Source of the DNA: Parasponia andersonii
Taxonomy: Eukaryota > Streptophyta > Magnoliopsida > Rosales > Cannabaceae
Direction: 5' to 3'
Length of the DNA stretch: 64,000 nt
Assembly: GCA_002914805.1 (NCBI GenBank)
Contig: JXTB01000129.1
Location: 606,763-670,762, forward strand
A program made the position numbers and the translations under genes. Shown one piece after another: positions 59,228-64,000 of this stretch. The notes below the pieces were generated by a model. That model saw nothing but the letters and a program-made list of their open reading frames with translations, was not told the DNA's origin and did no database searches. The stretch's first letter is position 1. Each line of letters begins with the position of its first letter.

Positions 59228-62200
59228 AGGTATATATACTCTAATAAAATATCTTTAATTTTAATAATATTACAAAGTATAATGGAGTCCGCCTTCTATC
59301 GGTTACACTAAAAATAATTTTAGCCAAAGTTTGCTTTCCTTTTCTCTCTCTCTCTCTCCCTCCCTCCCTCTCTATCTATTTATACATTCTTCTTTTTCTT
59401 CAAATAGACTTACAATTTAGTAATATGTATCTCATAACAATACAAAGGAGTAATTATTTTGAAATACAGTAATCAATATAGACCAACATAGGATTAACAA
59501 GAGTAATTAAAATGAGCCAAAAGAAAATTTATCATAAAAAGTAAGGCAAAATTAAGTATTTCGAAATAATATTTGTAAAATTCTAAAATAATATGAAATG
59601 AGAATAGTCGCAAGCGAAATGATAAAGCAAAAAGCAAGTCTTATTGATGATAAAGACTTTGAATTAAACTCTCTTATTTGGCTTCTGAAAATTTTATATT
59701 TCAGTTTTCCTTTCTCTTTTGGCATTACTAATTTGTAATAAAGAGAAAGAAAAAGGAAAATGAAAAGGAAATGGAGATGGAAAACGAAAGGAAACAAGTT
59801 TAAAGAAAAATAAAAATAAATCAAAAGTTGAGTCACTGAAATTGAAGTAACTGGAATAGAAATGAAAAATGGGAATTGGAAATCAAAATTTTGTTTTATT
59901 GGAGTCTACCAGGATAAAGTACATTTTTTGTTTGGAATATATAAATGAAGGGAGACAGTATGACAAATCTTATTTTATTTTATTTTTCTTGGTTCTTTCC
60001 TCTCTAACACGTTATTCCCCTTGTCGTCTATTTTTACTTTTCTTTTGTTTTTAGCTGCACTAATCCAAAGGCCACGATTGAAACATAAAAGCCGCTTACA
60101 GGAACATCTCACTTGTAACGCTATTTTATTATGCTGTAGCATAAAAATCTTTATTCGTTAGAATGCTATTTGTTATATTAAATTTAAGTGTATTCTATTG
60201 AGGACAAAAGAGTATTCAAGTGCAAAAATTTTCTCACTTTCTAAACTTTATTCAGATATGAGAAATATAGAAATTTCCTCTTCCCATTTCTTCATTCATA
60301 TTTAGAAGGTCTCAATATTTGACAGGTAAAAAATATCTTTTTTTACACTATCAAATTGGAACCATATTTTTTATCCAAAAAAATTGGAATCATATTTATA
60401 AGAACTAGGGCAAAATGACACTATATTTGTACAAATTAAAGTATTTATGCAGAATTTCAAATGTGAAAGGGCAAAAGATAACTCTTAACAAAGTCAAGGG
60501 TTCATAGTATTTTCTATCATTATACTAATTGCTAATACACTATTCATAGATCAATTAATAACTTTTTTTAATACTCAGTCGATTGCAGAATTAATTGATT
60601 AATTATTAAATAATAAAGAATAAAAATAGCGTAGGGAATGGATCTCATAATAGTATTTGGGGGATGAAATGACTCTTTTAAGAGTATTTTATATAAAAAT
60701 AATACTAAATATCCTATCTCATTTTTCACTTTTTAATAGTATGTGATTTGTAAGTATATATTTAGTGAAGTCATTAAACTACTCATGATAATTTTTAATT
60801 AACTAATTAAATATTAACTAGTTAATTGCTACCACAATAAATTATTTGAGGAAAAGGTAAAATAAAAATAAATAAATAAATATCGACAAAATAAATGTTG
60901 TGAATTGACGGAGTTGATTATTTGAAGTTCTAGTCCAATATTTGCTAGAAAATGTCTATTTGAGGGGAGAGAGAGAGAGGACTGAGTTGTCACGGAGGAT
61001 AAATGAGTGAGAATAAGAGAAATTCTTTGCAAGAGAATTATTTGTTTTATAACGGGGGATTATATATACACTCCACCTTGGAATAAAAGTACCTAATTGA
61101 CTATAAAGACGATTTAAAGGAAAATTTATGAAAAGAAAAAATTAAAGCATCTCTACCAGCTCTTTTGATCTACCACAGTCATTTCTATTCAACATTTTCT
61201 TTTATCGTTTACCTTTTTGTTCATTTTTTCTCTACAGGCAATCTCCTTCGCATCAACTTCTTTGCTAGTCACTTTAAATGTAAATTAAACTAAAACAAAC
61301 ATTAAAAAAAGAAAGATATAAAATATTAGAAAAAAACCTTAGAAATTGAAGAAATATACGAGTTTATAGTGATGCAAGGAGAGACTATAGAGTCTTTTAC
61401 ACCTGATATTGGTTTTCCATTCCCATTCTAATATATAACTTGTACATGAATTTTGTTTATAAATATATCGTCATCATCTTTGTATAGAAAATCCTAATAT
61501 AAAAAGAAAAGCGTAAACTTATACATGGTTTTGCATTTATTGTGTATGTGTGTGTGTTTTTTTTTTCTTTGAGGAGTTGGTATCTCATGATTCTTTGATT
61601 TATCTTTTCCATCATAAGTATAGAAATTGCTATTTCATTTTTTTTAGCAAATAGAAGTGCATGCAAGAAAATTTGTTTTATAGGGTGCCTGTGGTGCTTT
61701 TAATATTTATTTTAATGTGTTGTCCTATTTTGTATTTTTATTTATTTTAGATGTACTTTAATATAAAAGTGGAGTACAAATACAGGTCCTCTTTACAATT
61801 ACATGAAATTCTTCTTGACAAATGACAACAAGGGTAATTTTAGAAATGCCAACTATTTATCTCACCAAAAAAATCATAAGAAAAAGTCTCCTAGAAAGTC
61901 TTTCTACAAAAGATTCATAAAAACTTCACTTTGTTCCAAGGTAGTACTAGTATATATCTCTTAATTTTGAGTCAAATTTATCATTTTGTTATTTTATATG
62001 TCAAATATAGCATTATTAATATTATTTGCGTTGGAGGTGGTACAATGAGTGAAATAAGAAAAATGCTAAATATCTTGATAAGTTATTTTGACAAAATAAT
62101 TTGAACGATGTTACAACTTACATAATAAATAATGAGTAATTTATACACTAAATATTGACAAATAATATAATGTCACATTAATCAAGTTATTTTTTCCTAA

Positions 62201-62700
62201 TAGTTTATCAAAATGAGTAGCATTACTCTGTGAATAAACGCATTAAAATTAGATAATCGGCTTGAATTCCTGAAATACACAATCGACCTCCTTTATATTA
62301 GGTAATAGTCATAGATTTGATTCAAGTATAAATAAAATGAGACTTTTTTCTTTTATATCCATCTTCCCTCTTCTTATATATCGTCGTTTACTAGCGACAG
62401 CAAATTTTACAAAACTACGTGTCGTTTGTTGATAACCTAAAAGGCATGTCTTAGGTGGCACAAACTCTTTAAAGGGGAAACGACATGTTGTTGGCTCTTT
62501 CGATTTATTTTGTAATTTTCAAGGATAATAATAATAATAATAATAATTTTTTTTTTTATTTTGAGAAGTCCTTCTATAGCAAGTTTTAATTTACGCCTAA
62601 GCAAAAAGCCGGACAATCTAGATTTTTCTGGAATTGCAAGTCACAAACGGGCAAAAGTGTCCAACCCGCTTCTATGCGTGTTCTCGCGGTCCAGTCTAGC
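59228..62700. other. AT-rich intergenic DNA
   Basis: About 3.5 kb with no recognised gene. Contains a pyrimidine-rich CTCTCTC/CCCTCCC run near 59344-59376, an AAT microsatellite near 62526-62549 and many low-complexity frames. The right end should hold the promoter of the ubiquitin-like-domain gene. Confidence 0.6.
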
Positions 62701-62867
62701 CCTTAACCAAATATACGAAACATATATTCTCCTCCTCCTTCATCCTTGCTCTAGCTCTAACTCTAACTCTAAGCTCTTTCTTTCTCTCTCTCTCTCTCTT
62801 ATCTTCACACCGATCATTCAAAAATAATCACATCGCTTCCGATTTCGGCCACTCCACTCCACTCCAG

Positions 62868-63157
62868 GTTCGTTTCATTTATCTCTTGCTTTACTTTCCA
62901 TCGCTGTACGGATCATTTCTCAATGTTAACTTTGATTCATTCGGTTTATTAGATCGATATCTGAATGGTTCAAATTTATTTTATGGAAATTGTTTTATTT
63001 ATTTAATTACTTATTTATTAATTCTGGTTGGATTGGGTCGTTGTTTCTGAATAGGCGATTCGGGAAGCTTTGAACTAAATTCGATTTTTTTTTTTTTTTT
63101 TTTTGGGGGGAGGGTCTGAAAACCCTAGAAACCTGAGCGTGTTTTTATGTATTTCAG
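62868..63157 (+). other. Probable 5' UTR intron of the ubiquitin-like-domain gene
   Basis: A good donor (CTCCAG/GTTCGTTTC) and acceptor (TATTTCAG/TGTTCGAG) frame a 290-bp T-rich intron in the leader. The upstream exon is rich in CT dinucleotides (about 62778-62800). AAAACCCTAG near 63119 resembles a telo-box. Leader introns are common in plant housekeeping genes. Confidence 0.55.
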
Positions 63158-63180
63158 TGTTCGAGTAGAATCGAATAGTC

Positions 63181-64000
63181 ATGGCGGATCAGCACTCCGG
63201 CGAAGGCTCCAGTACTAGCAATGCTCCTATTGATAGTTCAGATTCAACTGTGGAGCTCAATATCAAGACACTAGAATCCCAGATGTACAGTTTTCGTGTG
63301 GATAAAAATGTAAGTAGTACAAGCCTGGTTCGTGTTTTCTTAATGGTTTCGAAGTTGTTTTTAACTCTACATTAATGTTTATGTTCGTGTTTTTCTAGTA
63401 TCATGAACTTGTGTTTTTATATGGTGGGTTTGATTTATGCCATCTTTTCTTTGATGTTACTTTAACTACTTCATATGTTTCCTTTGATGTTATTTCTAAT
63501 CTGTTCCGTCACCGTATGAAATTTCAGATGCCTGTCTCATCGTTCAAGGAGAAGATAGCTAATGAAACTGGCGTACCAGTTGCTCTGCAACGCCTGATTT
63601 TCAGGGGAAAGGTCTTAAAAGATGAGCATCTTCTTTCTGAGTATCGTATCCTACCACTTCAGGGGTTTTGTTTTTGAATGAATTAAGATCTAATTGACAT
63701 GATTTATCGATTTATAATGTTTTGCTTTGGAAGATTCGTTCTTTGTTACTTTAGCTTATGGTTCTCATGCATTTTCTTGGTGTTGAGAAAATGTGTTGCC
63801 AAGTAGGCGTAGCTGCTAAAGAAATTTGAACAAATATACTGTTTGGTGGTCTTGCCAGTGGTGGATGCGGAACAATGTCTTCTTGAAATGGTTCTAGTTT
63901 TTAGGTTTGTAGTGGGCTTGATTATGTTTGTATTTGGGTTTCTTTTCAAGCTAACTGTCCTTATTTGACAGTGAGCTTAGACTCTTTACTCACCCTTCTG
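63181..64000 (+). CDS. Ubiquitin-like domain protein, CIP73/BAG6-like (5' part only)
   Basis: The first two coding exons are 63181-63309 and 63528-63645; the rest lies past the window edge. The visible protein starts MADQHSGEGSSTSNAP, then a ubiquitin-like domain: STVELNIKTLESQMYSFRVD (about 22-41), MPVSSFKEKIANETGVPVAL, QRLIFRGKVLKDEHLLSEY. The second exon ends in phase 1 before a GTATCC donor, where relatives continue with a His-Val-Glu-Asn-Gly phrase. This N-terminus matches plant BAG6-like/CIP73 proteins, large Pro- and Gln-rich nuclear or cytosolic proteins with one N-terminal ubiquitin fold. CIP73 binds the symbiosis kinase CCaMK in Lotus; others act in protein quality control. Which role applies cannot be judged from this fragment. 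Sequence from 63646 to the edge is intron or not assigned. Confidence 0.85.

Overview
This is a nuclear window from a flowering plant, almost certainly a eudicot. Spliced genes have GT-AG introns, intergenic DNA is very AT-rich, plant-only families are present (SAUR, dehydrin, plant-type LDL1, LHT8/AATL1-type transporters), and both Ty1/copia and Ty3/gypsy fossils occur. The species cannot be named from sequence alone. No bacterial-style operons, CRISPR arrays, rRNA or tRNA genes were seen.

Layout. 1-4.9 kb: gene-free, holding a diverged foldback-like repeat. 5.0-5.5 kb: intronless SAUR. 9.2-15.1 and 16.6-19.9 kb: tandem pair of five-exon LHT8/AATL1-like amino-acid transporter genes with identical intron phases; gene 1 has MITE-like insertions in introns 3 and 4. 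20.9-22.3 kb (minus): two-exon gene for a 106-residue membrane protein. 24.6-27.0 kb: intronless LDL1-type histone demethylase. 31.3-32.3 kb: acidic F-S-K3 dehydrin with a promoter rich in DRE and ABRE motifs. 34.3-37.7 kb: nine-exon neutral ceramidase. 37.9-45.3 kb (minus): decayed ADH-like pseudogene whose intron 6 hosts a 5.1-kb copia fossil. 46.1-48.8 kb (minus): intact ten-exon ADH-like sister. 50.3-56.8 kb: decayed gypsy element, followed at 57.0-59.2 kb by a solo LTR of the same family. 63.2 kb to the right edge: start of a ubiquitin-like-domain gene (CIP73/BAG6 type) with a probable 5'UTR intron.

Relations between genes. The two transporters and the two ADH-like genes are local duplications. 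The ADH duplication also copied the last bases of the neighbouring ceramidase gene, so a ceramidase tail relic lies beside the intact ADH copy. The ceramidase and the ADH pseudogene are tail to tail, about 180 bp apart. The genes do not form one pathway.

No clearly new molecular system is visible. The best leads are the ADH duplication and its decay, a Thr in place of the catalytic Ser in the ceramidase GDVSPN motif, and the foldback repeat at the left end. Exon limits were set by hand from splice sites, reading-frame continuity and family memory; no search was run.
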